A stretch of DNA of 64,000 bases from Chloroflexota bacterium (GTDB lineage Bacteria; Chloroflexota; Anaerolineae; Anaerolineales; Anaerolineaceae). The notes under the pieces were generated by a model. The model saw only the letters and a list, made by a program, of their open reading frames with translations. It did not search any database and was not told the DNA's origin. Shown here one piece after another: positions 53,609 to 63,032 of the stretch (position 1 is the stretch's first letter; each line of letters starts with the position of its first letter). The translations under genes were made by a program, and so were the position numbers. The DNA lies in the NCBI GenBank assembly GCA_021825925.1, contig JAKAFP010000005.1:1-64000 (forward strand). The letters run 5' to 3'.

Positions 53609-54223
53609 ATGGATGGTTCTCAATCAAACGAAACCGAATACAACCGGGTTGAATACAAGAATCTTGAGATCAAAGAATCCAAGATGCAAATGAAAGAGTT
53701 TAACTCGTGCACCTTCGTCAAATGTAATTTCACCGGAACATACTTTCAAAGGTGCAGCTTTCGCAACTGCGTATTTCAAAACTGCGATCTGAGCCTGGTA
53801 AATATTAAAGACAGCTCCTTTTCAAATACCAAATTTGAAGAATGTAAACTGGCCGGCATAAACTGGACCCAATCCGAGTGGGCGACCAGCAAGTTGATCC
53901 AAAAACCGGCTGATTTTATTGCATGTGTGCTTAATTACTCTTCGTTTATGGGACTAAATTTGGAAAAAATCGTCATGACCCGCTGCATTGCGCATGACGT
54001 CAGCTTTGAAGATGCAAACCTGTCTTTTATGGATTGCACCGGTACTGATTTTGAAAACAGCCGCTTTAACCATACCAACCTGACTTCCACGGATATGCGC
54101 GGGGCGAAGAATTACAACATTGATCCCATTCTCAATACCTTGAAAAAGACCAAATTCTCAATGCCCGAAGCAATGTCGCTGCTCTACAATTTGAATATTG
54201 TTTTAGATGACGTGGAACGATAA
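53609..54223 (+). CDS. pentapeptide-repeat protein
   Basis: A right-handed quadrilateral beta-helix protein of 204 residues. Repeats of the A(D/N)LXX type run from about 30 to 165, for example FNSCTFVKCNFTGTYFQRCS, then NCVFQNCDLSLVNIKDSSFS, and later ANLSFMDCTGTDFENSRFNH. Many members have unknown function; a few (Qnr, MfpA) mimic DNA and shield gyrase. This one is cysteine- and phenylalanine-rich and looks more like the general class. AAGGAGGGG before ATG 53609 is a strong ribosome site. It is followed 10 bases later by the RibD-C-like gene. Confidence 0.9.
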   Translation: MDGSQSNETEYNRVEYKNLEIKESKMQMKEFNSCTFVKCNFTGTYFQRCSFRNCVFQNCDLSLVNIKDSSFSNTKFEECKLAGINWTQSEWATSKLIQKPADFIACVLNYSSFMGLNLEKIVMTRCIAHDVSFEDANLSFMDCTGTDFENSRFNHTNLTSTDMRGAKNYNIDPILNTLKKTKFSMPEAMSLLYNLNIVLDDVER

Positions 54224-54232
54224 AATAAGATC

Positions 54233-54772
54233 ATGATCACTTGTTGGGTCTTTATCGCCACATCTCTGGATGGCTTTATTGCCCGCCAGGATGGTGATAT
54301 TTCATGGTTGACCAACCCCGCCTATACCATCGCATCTGAAGATTTTGGTTTTGCCGAATTCTATTCCACGGTGGATACACTGGTAATGGGACGCAAGACT
54401 TACGAAACCGCGCTTGGGTTTGCAGAGTGGCCCTATGCAGCCAAACGCGTGGTGGTGCTCAGCCACAAGACGATCACAATTCCACCCCATCTGACAACCA
54501 ACGTTGAACACATGACGGGCTCCCCCGGCGAAGTTGCAAAAAAACTTGAGGCTTCAGGTGCACGTCATGTTTATGTGGATGGTGGACAAACCATCCAGGG
54601 ATTCCTACGGGCGGGGTTGATTGGCGAGATGACCATTACCACCATCCCGATCCTGTTGGGTGGTGGCATTCCTCTCTTTGGCCCGCTCGAGCGGAACATT
54701 TATTTGAAGATCATCACTTCAAAAACCTTTTCAAACGGATTTGTCCAAACCAGATACCAAGTGAGCGTTTAG
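54233..54772 (+). CDS. RibD C-terminal / dihydrofolate-reductase-like protein
   Basis: A putative reductase of 179 residues with the DHFR/RibD-C fold. Motifs are CWVFIATSLDGFIARQDGDI (about 4-23), VDTLVMGRKTYETALGF (about 47-63), RHVYVDGGQTIQGFLRAGLI (about 103-122) and ITTIPILLGGGIPLFGPL (about 129-146), which closes the NADPH-binding core. The substrate is unknown; relatives include riboflavin-pathway reductases and YwjB/YyaP-type proteins. It lies 10 bases after the pentapeptide gene, probably in the same operon. Confidence 0.9.
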   Translation: MITCWVFIATSLDGFIARQDGDISWLTNPAYTIASEDFGFAEFYSTVDTLVMGRKTYETALGFAEWPYAAKRVVVLSHKTITIPPHLTTNVEHMTGSPGEVAKKLEASGARHVYVDGGQTIQGFLRAGLIGEMTITTIPILLGGGIPLFGPLERNIYLKIITSKTFSNGFVQTRYQVSV

Positions 54773-54812
54773 GATTCACCATTATTTGTATTGGGCTAAG
54801 GAGTAGTAAGGT

Positions 54813-55256
54813 ATGAAAACCACATTTACCACTACCATTCATCAAGAAGAGGGCCGACCGGTAACCGGCATCCGCGTGCCCGAAGAGATCATCCTTGCGT
54901 TTGGCAAAGGCAAGAAACCGCCGGTCAAGGTCACCCTGAATGGCTATACTTATCGTTCTACAGTGGCGGTCATGGGAGGCGTTTATATGATCTCACTGAG
55001 CGCAGAAAACCGCGCGGCTGCTCGCGTCAAAGGTGGAGATACCCTTGAGGTCACCCTCGAACTGGATGAAGAACCCCGTGTTGTTGAATTGCCGGCCGAT
55101 CTCGCAGAAAAGCTCGAATTGGCCGGTTTGACTGCAAAGTTCAATGCTCTGGCATTTTCTCATCGCAAGGAACATGTCCGCTCGGTGTTGGATGCGGTGG
55201 CGCCGGAAACTCGCGTCAGGCGTATTGATGCGGTGATCAAAAAACTATCTTCCTGA
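54813..55256 (+). CDS. YdeI/OmpD-associated protein with DUF1905 domain
   Basis: A protein of 147 residues. The first 85 residues fit DUF1905 (GIRVPEEIILAFGKGKKPPV, then VTLNGYTYRSTVAVMGGVYM, then GDTLEVTLELD). The C-terminal 60 residues fit the YdeI helical domain (DLAEKLELAGLTAKFNALAF, then SHRKEHVRSVLDA..PETR..RIDAVIKKL). The YdeI family is linked in some species to bacteriocin resistance or surface stress, but the activity is not known. It is followed 42 bases later by the FliG-C-like gene. Confidence 0.9.
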   Translation: MKTTFTTTIHQEEGRPVTGIRVPEEIILAFGKGKKPPVKVTLNGYTYRSTVAVMGGVYMISLSAENRAAARVKGGDTLEVTLELDEEPRVVELPADLAEKLELAGLTAKFNALAFSHRKEHVRSVLDAVAPETRVRRIDAVIKKLSS

Positions 55257-55297
55257 TTTAAAGAAGGTTCATCTCAAATTTAGAATAGGAGAGAATT

Positions 55298-55552
55298 ATG
55301 GCAAATCTTGACCGGATATTAAGCCTGACTGACAGCAGCATCCAATTCTGGCTGCGAACCATTGACGAACAGGATCTTCTAAACGGCATGGTGGGGGTGA
55401 GCGCTGAAGTGCGGCAGCGGGTGACCAATAACCTTTCACCGCGTGCAAAAGTGGCTGTGCGAGATTATGTTGAAGCCCACTCGGATCTGAATCAACGGAT
55501 CATTGATGCCAGTCTTGCCCGGCTTGTATCTGCGCTTAACATGATCAGGTGA
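55298..55552 (+). CDS. orphan FliG C-terminal-domain-like protein
   Basis: A small helical protein of 84 residues that reads like a free-standing FliG C-terminal domain: ILSLTDSSIQFWLRTIDEQDLLNGMVGVS, continuing EVRQRVTNNLSPRAKVAVRD. In FliG this region forms the rotor face that contacts MotA. No flagellar gene is near, so a motility role is doubtful; short proteins of this type occur in Chloroflexota-like genomes outside flagellar operons. An AGGAGA-type ribosome site precedes the ATG. The similarity was judged by eye only. Confidence 0.65.
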   Translation: MANLDRILSLTDSSIQFWLRTIDEQDLLNGMVGVSAEVRQRVTNNLSPRAKVAVRDYVEAHSDLNQRIIDASLARLVSALNMIR

Positions 55553-55809
55553 TCTTCCCGGCAAAAAAGCTATATCTCAAGAGGAATTTCCTTGGCAGCC
55601 TTGTAAAACAGGCTGATTTGATATTAACTGAATGATGAGTTAAAGATATAATTTGATAAGTAACACAAGTGGTTTGTTCTTCAGGGGATATTTATTTTTC
55701 ATCATCTTCATACAGCAGAACCATGCATTGATTTAAAACCAACATTTCACGTTTGTGTTGTTTAACCGTTCGATTTCAATCATTTCATTGCTTGCTTTCA
55801 AAGGATAAA

Positions 55810-56793
55810 ATGGATTCTTTTGCGATCGAAACAAATTCACTTAACAAGGTATTTAAAACAAAAACGGGATTGTGGCGGAATAAGACCAAATCCACTACGG
55901 CCGTTGAGAATATTTCCTTTTCAGTGGAACGCGGCGAATTGTTCGGATTGCTCGGACCCAACGGCGCAGGCAAAACCACCACCGTTAAAATGCTGACCAC
56001 TTTGCTGCTGCCCACTGGTGGCACTGCCAGGATCCTCGGGTTGGATGTGGTCAAACAAACCGCTGAAGTACGTAAACACATTGGTTTTGCATTCAGCGGC
56101 AGCCGTGGATTGTATAACCGCCTTACCGCCTTTCAAAACCTCAAATATTTTGCCGAACTTTATGCGCTCAAGGATAATTACGCTGATAAACGCATCCCCA
56201 TGCTGCTTGAGTTGGTGGGGTTGGCAGACCGGGCAGATGACCGGGTAGAAACCTACTCCAGCGGCATGACCCAGCGTCTGCACCTTGCCCGGGCATTGCT
56301 GCATGATCCTGAAGTCCTGTTTTTGGATGAACCCACGGTAGGTATTGATCCGGTCGGGTCGCGTGAGCTTCGCAAGACCATCAAAAATCTGCTCTCGCTG
56401 GGCAAGACCATTTTGTTGACCACTCATTACATGGCCGAAGCTGAAGAGTTATGTCATCGCATTGCCATTGTAAAAAAAGGGAATATCGTGGCGCTTGACA
56501 CCCCGGATGCGCTTAAACGCCGCATCAGCGGGGAATCCGTGATCGAGGCCAGCGTTCAATCTACCCAGGTACAGGTGCTGCTTGATAAATTGAAGGTCAT
56601 GGATTCTCGCACGGTGATCGAACACGACACCAGTACCGAACCTGAGAAGCTGCGCATCCGTACCACTGAACCGGGCAAGGTGTTGGAACTTCTATCCCCC
56701 TTCCTGAATCCCCAATTCATCCTCAATCTTGAAGCACGCTCGCAGACTTTGGAGGATGTTTATGTTGCCATCATCCAGGGAGACCAGGCATGA
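55810..56793 (+). CDS. ABC-2 type exporter, ATP-binding protein
   Basis: A cytoplasmic ATPase of 327 residues. Walker A is LLGPNGAGKTTTVKML (about 50-65), the signature YSSGMTQRLHLARALL (about 156-171), Walker B VLFLDEPTVGIDPVGS (about 176-191), and the switch His lies in LLTTHYMAEAEEL. The C-terminal DUF4162-like extension (about 240-325) is typical of DrrA/NodI-type drug or lipid exporters. The start at 55810 follows AAAGGAT. It overlaps the next gene by 4 bases (ATGA) and leads a three-gene operon. The 257-bp upstream gap holds no gene. Confidence 0.93.
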   Translation: MDSFAIETNSLNKVFKTKTGLWRNKTKSTTAVENISFSVERGELFGLLGPNGAGKTTTVKMLTTLLLPTGGTARILGLDVVKQTAEVRKHIGFAFSGSRGLYNRLTAFQNLKYFAELYALKDNYADKRIPMLLELVGLADRADDRVETYSSGMTQRLHLARALLHDPEVLFLDEPTVGIDPVGSRELRKTIKNLLSLGKTILLTTHYMAEAEELCHRIAIVKKGNIVALDTPDALKRRISGESVIEASVQSTQVQVLLDKLKVMDSRTVIEHDTSTEPEKLRIRTTEPGKVLELLSPFLNPQFILNLEARSQTLEDVYVAIIQGDQA

Positions 56794-57581
56794 TAAAGTT
56801 ACGCTGGGGGCTGATCAAACAACAAATGTCGGTTCAGTTCCTTGTCCGCACGTTGAACCCTTTTTCATTGGGGTTGTTCGTGATTCAACCAGCGGTTTTT
56901 TCGGCGGTGGGCATGCTGCTTTCACGCGCTGCAGGCAACTCCACCCCCGACCTGGTCTATAACGTGATCGGCGGCGGTATCATGGGCATGTGGAGTGGAT
57001 TGGTTTTCACTTCCACTTTCGACATTGCCGGCGATCGCCGCAATGGTATGCTCGAACTGATAGTCGGCAGCCCCACCTCGCTTAATCTGATCGAAGCCAT
57101 CCGCACCCTGACCAATGTGCTCTCCGGTCTTTTTAGCCTGGCTCTGGCATTTTTGGCGGCCAGCCTCATTTTTGGCTACTCTTTTGCAGGGGTCAATTAC
57201 TGGGGGGTGTTGATTTCTTTGGTGCTGTTATTGTTTGCCATGTGGTCCATTGGGGTTTTCCTGGCCAACTTTTTAGCCTGGTCGCGGCTTTCCGGAACCT
57301 TCGTTGATTATCTCGAAATGCCGATCGCCTTTTTGTGCGGATTTATGTACCCGATTCGCGTTTTACCTGTCTGGCTTCAAACCCTTTCCGGGGCAGTACC
57401 CATCCGTTGGGCATTGGAAGCCATGAATGAGAGTCTGCTCGGTTCATTTGATTTGAAATATCTGGCCATCCATTGGGCAATGGCAATAGGGCTTTCGTTG
57501 GTATTGATCATGCTAACCAATTGGTTGCAAGTGAAGGTTCATGACAAAATTAGACTCAGCGGCGAGTTGAGCTCGATATGA
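56790..57581 (+). CDS. ABC-2 type exporter, first membrane subunit
   Basis: A permease of 263 residues with about six TM segments. DIAGDRRNGMLELIVGSPTS (about 72-91) is the usual DrrB-like cytoplasmic motif, and FVDYLEMPIAFLCGFMYPIR with LPVWLQTLSGAVPIRWALEA marks the ABC-2 signature near the C terminus. It overlaps both neighbours by 4 bases, so ATPase and both permeases are made together. A heterodimeric membrane half is inferred. The substrate is unknown. Confidence 0.9.
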   Translation: MIKLRWGLIKQQMSVQFLVRTLNPFSLGLFVIQPAVFSAVGMLLSRAAGNSTPDLVYNVIGGGIMGMWSGLVFTSTFDIAGDRRNGMLELIVGSPTSLNLIEAIRTLTNVLSGLFSLALAFLAASLIFGYSFAGVNYWGVLISLVLLLFAMWSIGVFLANFLAWSRLSGTFVDYLEMPIAFLCGFMYPIRVLPVWLQTLSGAVPIRWALEAMNESLLGSFDLKYLAIHWAMAIGLSLVLIMLTNWLQVKVHDKIRLSGELSSI

Positions 57582-58378
57582 TCACTAAACTCAATCACAT
57601 CATCCGTATCTATTTTGCCGAAGCCTGGCTGTCTTATCAGGGGCGATTTGCCATCACGTCCCCATTTGGTTACATCGCGGCAAAATTGGGTTTCCCCTTC
57701 TTTCTGATGCTCTTTTTTATTTTCATGGGTAAATATGTGGGTTTCAGTGACCCGGTTTATATCGTCATAGGCAATATTTTACTTATCCCGGCATCAAGCG
57801 GCATGGGTGGTGTTACCCTGGCCATCGGGGATGAGCGGCAATGGGGCACGCTCTCTTATGTATTGGGCAGTCCGGCGCCGCGCAGCCCTGTTTTCATGGG
57901 TCGCGCTTTTTACTATACTTTGGATGGTTTTGTGACCACCCTGATCGGGTTTGGCATCGCAGCTGGTATATTTCATTTGAATTTGTCCAATATAAATGTT
58001 CTTCTGCTTATGGCTTGCAGCTTATTAATTGCAATAACTTCTTGTGGGCTCGGGTTCTTATTTGGCAGCATTTCACTCGTGACGCGTGACGGTTGGATGA
58101 TCCTGAACACTTTCCTTTCATTCCTTTATATACTGGTCGGGGTGAATTTCCCGGTAACATCCCTGCCGCTAGTGCTGCAAAAGCTGTCTTGGGGGCTGCC
58201 GCTCACGCGGGGCATCATGGCTGCCCGACTCGTAATGGAGGGCAAGGGGTGGTCTGCCATCAGTTCTTTGATCACTGGCGAAGTGTTGGTGGGGATCATT
58301 TATATCTTTATCGGATACTTCTTCTTCCTGTTCCTCGAAAAGCGCAGCATGAAATCTGGCACCCTGGATGCGATGTAA
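57578..58378 (+). CDS. ABC-2 type exporter, second membrane subunit
   Basis: A permease of 266 residues with about six TM segments. It has the same layout as the first subunit (AIGDERQWGTLSYVLGSPAP, about 88-107, then VGVNFPVTSLPLVLQKLSWG followed by LPLTRGIMAARLV near 190-225), but the two are only distantly alike. It ends the operon and is followed by a bidirectional terminator. Two different permeases with one ATPase gene suggest a 2:1:1 complex. Confidence 0.9.
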   Translation: MITKLNHIIRIYFAEAWLSYQGRFAITSPFGYIAAKLGFPFFLMLFFIFMGKYVGFSDPVYIVIGNILLIPASSGMGGVTLAIGDERQWGTLSYVLGSPAPRSPVFMGRAFYYTLDGFVTTLIGFGIAAGIFHLNLSNINVLLLMACSLLIAITSCGLGFLFGSISLVTRDGWMILNTFLSFLYILVGVNFPVTSLPLVLQKLSWGLPLTRGIMAARLVMEGKGWSAISSLITGEVLVGIIYIFIGYFFFLFLEKRSMKSGTLDAM

Positions 58379-58398
58379 ATCGTTTTGGGAATGCCATA

Positions 58399-58443
58399 TA
58401 AAAAGAGTTCCTTTCACCAATTCAAGTGAAGGGAACTCTTTTT
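58399..58443. terminator. bidirectional terminator between the ABC operon and the CPBP gene
   Basis: An 18-bp stem (AAAAAGAGTTCC.TTCAC and its complement, one G-T pair) has an 8-nt loop and T-runs on both strands. Confidence 0.92.
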
Positions 58444-58458
58444 CAAATTCGATCAGGA

Positions 58459-59328
58459 TTATGCGGCCTGTTTTCCCAGATCTTTCCCTTTGCGGATGAA
58501 GATCACGGCCAGCACGATCCCGGCCAGAGCTAGACCGACCCCGAATTCATCAATGATGAAGGGGGTGATCTTGTGTTGAAGGGTCAGCGGGGTGAACACG
58601 GATTGAACAAACAGGTTGTGACTGGCATGCATGATGGCTGCCGGCCACCAACTTTTAGATTTCAGGCACAGCCAGCTAAACACGGTGTTAATACCCAGCA
58701 CCATGATGGTAAACATGAGAACCGAAAACCATTTCGGGATGCCCGGCATGCTGTAATCTGCAAACAGGATGAGCGGCAGGTGCCATACCGTCCAAACCAC
58801 GCCGCTGATTAAGGTGGTTTTAGTAAAAGAGGTCACTTTGGCAAGTTCCGGCACGAACAAACCACGCCAACCGATCTCTTCACCGGCGCCTGAAAGCAGC
58901 CCCATGACCACCCCAAGGGTGCTCATCTCAAGCAAGTATAGGATCACATAGAGCGTGGTGGCCGAACCGGTGACATTAAACCCTTTTTGGATGTCTGCAA
59001 TAAAGGCAGGGTTGGGTACTCCGCCCAATCCGGTCAGCCAGGTGATACCGTAAACTACCAGACTATAGATGACAGGGATAAGGTACCCCAGAAGCAGGTA
59101 TTTTGCTTTCCCAAATTTCCACCCCATGCCGCGCAGGCTTTTTTCAAAGATCAACTGAGTGATCATGCCTGACACGCCTGGCATCCACATAAGCGCCAGA
59201 GTAAACAATCCACCACTGGTTTGGATGCTGCCTGTTTTAATAATGATCGAATAAAAAATGATGGATAAACCAAAGGTGAGGGTTAAAAAGGTAATGATCT
59301 TTCGTATGGATTTTTGATAGGGAGACAT
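58459..59328 (-). CDS. CPBP family intramembrane glutamic protease
   Basis: An intramembrane protein of 289 residues with about eight TM segments. The catalytic motifs are present: GAGEEIGWRGLFVPEL (EExxxR, about 145-160), VWTVWHLPLILF (second motif His, about 175-186) and IMHASHNLFVQS (third motif with H and N, about 231-242). Members process or bind membrane substrates, including prenyl-protein-like or bacteriocin-immunity targets. It converges on the ABC-2 operon, which may or may not be meaningful. Confidence 0.9.
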   Translation of the reverse strand: MSPYQKSIRKIITFLTLTFGLSIIFYSIIIKTGSIQTSGGLFTLALMWMPGVSGMITQLIFEKSLRGMGWKFGKAKYLLLGYLIPVIYSLVVYGITWLTGLGGVPNPAFIADIQKGFNVTGSATTLYVILYLLEMSTLGVVMGLLSGAGEEIGWRGLFVPELAKVTSFTKTTLISGVVWTVWHLPLILFADYSMPGIPKWFSVLMFTIMVLGINTVFSWLCLKSKSWWPAAIMHASHNLFVQSVFTPLTLQHKITPFIIDEFGVGLALAGIVLAVIFIRKGKDLGKQAA

Positions 59329-59747
59329 TGTTTTTTCCTAAACCGAGATTGAACAATTATTTTACGTTATTAATAAAAATAAGTCTCATTTTTGGTTTCT
59401 TTATCCCATAGGAATATAGAAAATTTAAGAATTAATTATGAGTAAAGATAGAGTACATCTAAACCCATGTTTTTTTATTAAATAATTACATACCAGGTTC
59501 TTTTTTTGGCATACAATCAAAGTCAGGGTTCTCTTAGTCAATATTATTTGTAACTAGCGATTCTATGGAATGGCGCAGTTTTTCATTTGGTATCTTGTTA
59601 CTCACTAAACCTCTCATCGCGCAATGTTCAACAAATTATGAGCCAAGCATTACTCAGGGAATCGTGTTTTTAAATGGACAACTCATTATTTATTATTAAT
59701 GTTAGTGATTATTAATAATTATGGTTGGTAAAAAGGTGAGAAAAACC
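59329..59747. other. 419-bp AT-rich intergenic region
   Basis: No gene was found between the divergent protease and histidine-kinase genes. The DNA is strongly AT-rich with many A and T runs, and no clear -35/-10 pair or dyad stands out. Confidence 0.4.
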
Positions 59748-62700
59748 ATGAGAAAAAAGTTGAATCAGGATGATGACCTTAATCTTCATGACTCAATAAT
59801 CAGTCAAGCTGAGGATGGATTTCAAGAGGCTTCGATAAAACGTCTTTCAGAATATTCTCATGATAAAGTGTCTGATGAGGGTATTGACTTATCTCTTATT
59901 CGATTTGAAGATTTATTTGACCTTGATGATATTCAACATATTCAAGATACATTTGCAAATGCCAATGGGGTTGCTTCTATCATAACTGACACGAAAGGCA
60001 AACCCATAACCAAGCCGAGCAATTTCACATTCCTTTGTAACAACATAATTCGTCAAACCAACTTTGGATTAATGAACTGCATGAAATCTGATGCCCAGAT
60101 CGGCCGTTACAATCCAGAGGGACCAGTTGTTCAACCTTGCTTGAGCGGAGGTTTATGGGACGCTGGCGCGAGTATAAGTGTAGGCAAACACCATATTGCC
60201 AATTGGCTGATCGGACAGGTTCGAGACCAAAATAAGAGCGATGAAGAAATGTTGGCTTACGCAAAAATAATTGGTGCTGATCCAGAACAGTTTACTCAGG
60301 CTTTGCGAAGTATTCCAGTAATGCCAATTGAACGTTTTAGAGAAATTTCCAATTCATTGTTCTTGATTGCCAATATGATGTCAAATGCTGCATATCAAAA
60401 CTTAAAGCTGGCAAAGGTAGTCACACAACAAAAAGTGGTTGAAAATGAATTATTGCTTCTAAAAAGCCAACTTGAAATTCGGATTGAAGAACGTACAAAT
60501 CAGATAAGACAACTAATTACAGATCTTGAAAAAAATTATAATTTTCTTGATCGCTTGGTTGATACTTCGCCATACCAGGTTTTTTGCTTAAACCCAAATG
60601 ATGAGATCACTTTTTGCAATGCTCAATTCATTCATGAGTACGGTATTTCAGAAAAGAAAACCGTCCTTGGTAAACCATTGAAATCGGTTTTCCAAGGACT
60701 CGATCATGGATTTTGCTCACAATTGATAACAATTAATCACAACGATAACAGATCAGGTCAATATGATTGTACTTTCAAACTTAACCGGGGATTAGAAAAA
60801 CAATATCTGGTTAATAAAGCGACATTTTTCTCTTCAGAGAATCATCCAAATGAGAATATTTTCATAATAATTAACTTGACGAAACAGAAAAGGCAAGAAG
60901 AAAAGCTAAAGAATAGTGAACTAAGATTGAAGACATTATTTGAGTCTATGCCTGTAGTTCTTTTTGAAGAAGACCACTCAAAAATAAAGGCTGAGATTGA
61001 CAACTTGATCAATGTACATGGATCTGGATCCATTGATTTCCTTCGTGCCCATCCTGAATTAACCCACCAGATGGCCAGAATGATAGAAATTACTGATTGC
61101 AATCAAATGGCTTTAGATTTTTATGGTTTTTCCTCAAAGAAAGAGCTGTTCAACAAATTTCCTAAATTGGTTTCAGAAACAGCAGCCAACAGTTTTCAAA
61201 ACCAACTGGAAGAATATATTCGTGGAAAAACGGAATTTGAATCCGAGGATCTTCGCAAGCGTTATTCTGGTGAACAGGTTTTTGTACAGATGCGTTTGCA
61301 TATTCCGCCAGAAAACCTCACAGATTTTCGCCGTGTTTTGGTGTCAGTCGTAGATATTACGAAAAGGAAAAAAGCTGAAAATGCCCTGGCATATAGTGAA
61401 GAAAAATTCAGGAGTGTGATTCAACAATCTGTTGATGGAATTATCCTTTATGATCAGTTCGGAAAGATTATTGAATGGAACCATGCGGATGAAAGATTAA
61501 CAGGTTTTTCACGCAGTGAAGTAAAAGACCTGCATGTTTGGGACCTGATTTTGATGTTGACCAAAGAAACAAAAGAAAGAGATTTTAACGAAATAAAGGA
61601 TCAACTTAAAGATGCTTTATTTGCCCGTGTTTCGCCATTGCACGATGATATTATTGAAATGACGATCACCTCCAAAACAGGTGGGAAAACCATAATTGCT
61701 GCAACGCTTTCTAATATTCAAATAGAACAAAATTTTATAGGTTCGATCATTATCAGAGATGTTTCAATACTTAAGAAATCTCAATCTGAGGTACAAAAAC
61801 TTGCATCCGCCGTTCGAGAAATTAGTGAAGGACTTGTAATTGCCAACAGCCATGGCGAGAACGAATATGTGAACCTTGCGGTTGAAAGGATCACCGGATA
61901 CTCTTATGCCGAGTTGATCGGCAAGAATCTGTTGCACTTCTTAAAGGTTAATTTTTCGACTGATCAGATGCGTACAATTGAAACAGGCCTTCAAGAGGGC
62001 ATCATCCAACGTGGAAAAGTTGTGTGTACCAAGAAGGATGGCTCTCAATATACATTGCAATACAACATTGCTCCGATCATTGATCAACAAGGAAACAGAA
62101 ATTACGTTTCTGTAATATCAGATATTACGCAAAGCGAATTGCAAGAACAGCAAAATCGCCAGGCTCAAAAATTGGAAGCCATTGGTTCTTTAGCTGCCGG
62201 GGTGGCACATGAGATTAACACTCCCACACAATATGTAGGGAACAACCTGCTTTTCATTAAAAAGGAATTTGAGACCGTTGTTGATATTTTAAGAAAATCT
62301 CAGCAGTTGATTAATCAAGCACACAATGGTGAAAAGTTTGATGATCTTGTTGAGACACTGCATCTTGAAGAACAAGCGGCGGATTTGGATTATCTCACCA
62401 ATGAAATTCCGAAGGCTATAGATGAATCTCTTGAGGGTATTAGCCGGGTCACGAAAATTGTTCAGGCAATTAAGGAATTTTCACACCCGAGCATGGACGA
62501 AAAGACCCCTGTTGATTTGAATCGTGCAATTGATACGACCATCACCGTATCCCGAAATGAATGGAAATATGTTGCAGATCTGATTCCTCACTATGATGAA
62601 AAACTACCAACAGTCATGTGCTCGCCGGGTGAGATCAATCAGGTGATCCTAAATCTGATTACCAATGCTGCACATGCCATTAAGGAGCAAATTAGCAAAG

Positions 62701-62984
62701 GAGTCTACACAAAGGGATTGATTGAGATTTTTACCTTAGCCAAAGAAAGATCGGTTGAAATTCATGTTAAAGATAATGGCGGAGGCATTCCTGTCGAATT
62801 CCGGGAAAAGGTTTTTAATCCTTTCTTTACCACCAAACCTGTGGGAATGGGTACAGGCCAGGGACTCGCTATTTCACATAAAGTGATTGTCAATAAGCAT
62901 AATGGTTCTTTGATTTTTGATTCTGAAATTGGTAAGGGAACGACTTTTATAATTTCTCTACCGTTAACCGTTGGAGAAAAATAA
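59748..62984 (+). CDS. PocR/multi-PAS sensor histidine kinase
   Basis: A soluble sensor kinase of 1078 residues with no TM segment. An N-terminal PocR domain (about 37-200, with the motif CLSGGLWDAGASISVG and a likely metal- or cobalamin-type pocket) is followed by a coiled coil (about 220-255). Four PAS domains come next (about 260-370, 385-540, 545-670 and 675-800). The kinase core has the phospho-acceptor His in AAGVAHEINTPTQYVG (about 820), N-box NLITNAAHAI (about 969), G1 DNGGGIP (about 1008) and GTGQGLA (about 1034). ATG 59748 follows AAAGGTGAG. The response regulator gene is 48 bases downstream. The input signal is unknown. Confidence 0.93.
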   Translation: MRKKLNQDDDLNLHDSIISQAEDGFQEASIKRLSEYSHDKVSDEGIDLSLIRFEDLFDLDDIQHIQDTFANANGVASIITDTKGKPITKPSNFTFLCNNIIRQTNFGLMNCMKSDAQIGRYNPEGPVVQPCLSGGLWDAGASISVGKHHIANWLIGQVRDQNKSDEEMLAYAKIIGADPEQFTQALRSIPVMPIERFREISNSLFLIANMMSNAAYQNLKLAKVVTQQKVVENELLLLKSQLEIRIEERTNQIRQLITDLEKNYNFLDRLVDTSPYQVFCLNPNDEITFCNAQFIHEYGISEKKTVLGKPLKSVFQGLDHGFCSQLITINHNDNRSGQYDCTFKLNRGLEKQYLVNKATFFSSENHPNENIFIIINLTKQKRQEEKLKNSELRLKTLFESMPVVLFEEDHSKIKAEIDNLINVHGSGSIDFLRAHPELTHQMARMIEITDCNQMALDFYGFSSKKELFNKFPKLVSETAANSFQNQLEEYIRGKTEFESEDLRKRYSGEQVFVQMRLHIPPENLTDFRRVLVSVVDITKRKKAENALAYSEEKFRSVIQQSVDGIILYDQFGKIIEWNHADERLTGFSRSEVKDLHVWDLILMLTKETKERDFNEIKDQLKDALFARVSPLHDDIIEMTITSKTGGKTIIAATLSNIQIEQNFIGSIIIRDVSILKKSQSEVQKLASAVREISEGLVIANSHGENEYVNLAVERITGYSYAELIGKNLLHFLKVNFSTDQMRTIETGLQEGIIQRGKVVCTKKDGSQYTLQYNIAPIIDQQGNRNYVSVISDITQSELQEQQNRQAQKLEAIGSLAAGVAHEINTPTQYVGNNLLFIKKEFETVVDILRKSQQLINQAHNGEKFDDLVETLHLEEQAADLDYLTNEIPKAIDESLEGISRVTKIVQAIKEFSHPSMDEKTPVDLNRAIDTTITVSRNEWKYVADLIPHYDEKLPTVMCSPGEINQVILNLITNAAHAIKEQISKGVYTKGLIEIFTLAKERSVEIHVKDNGGGIPVEFREKVFNPFFTTKPVGMGTGQGLAISHKVIVNKHNGSLIFDSEIGKGTTFIISLPLTVGEK

Positions 62985-63032
62985 GGTTCATCCGGTTTGA
63001 TTATTGGGTAAATTCGTAGATAAGAGGGAAAA

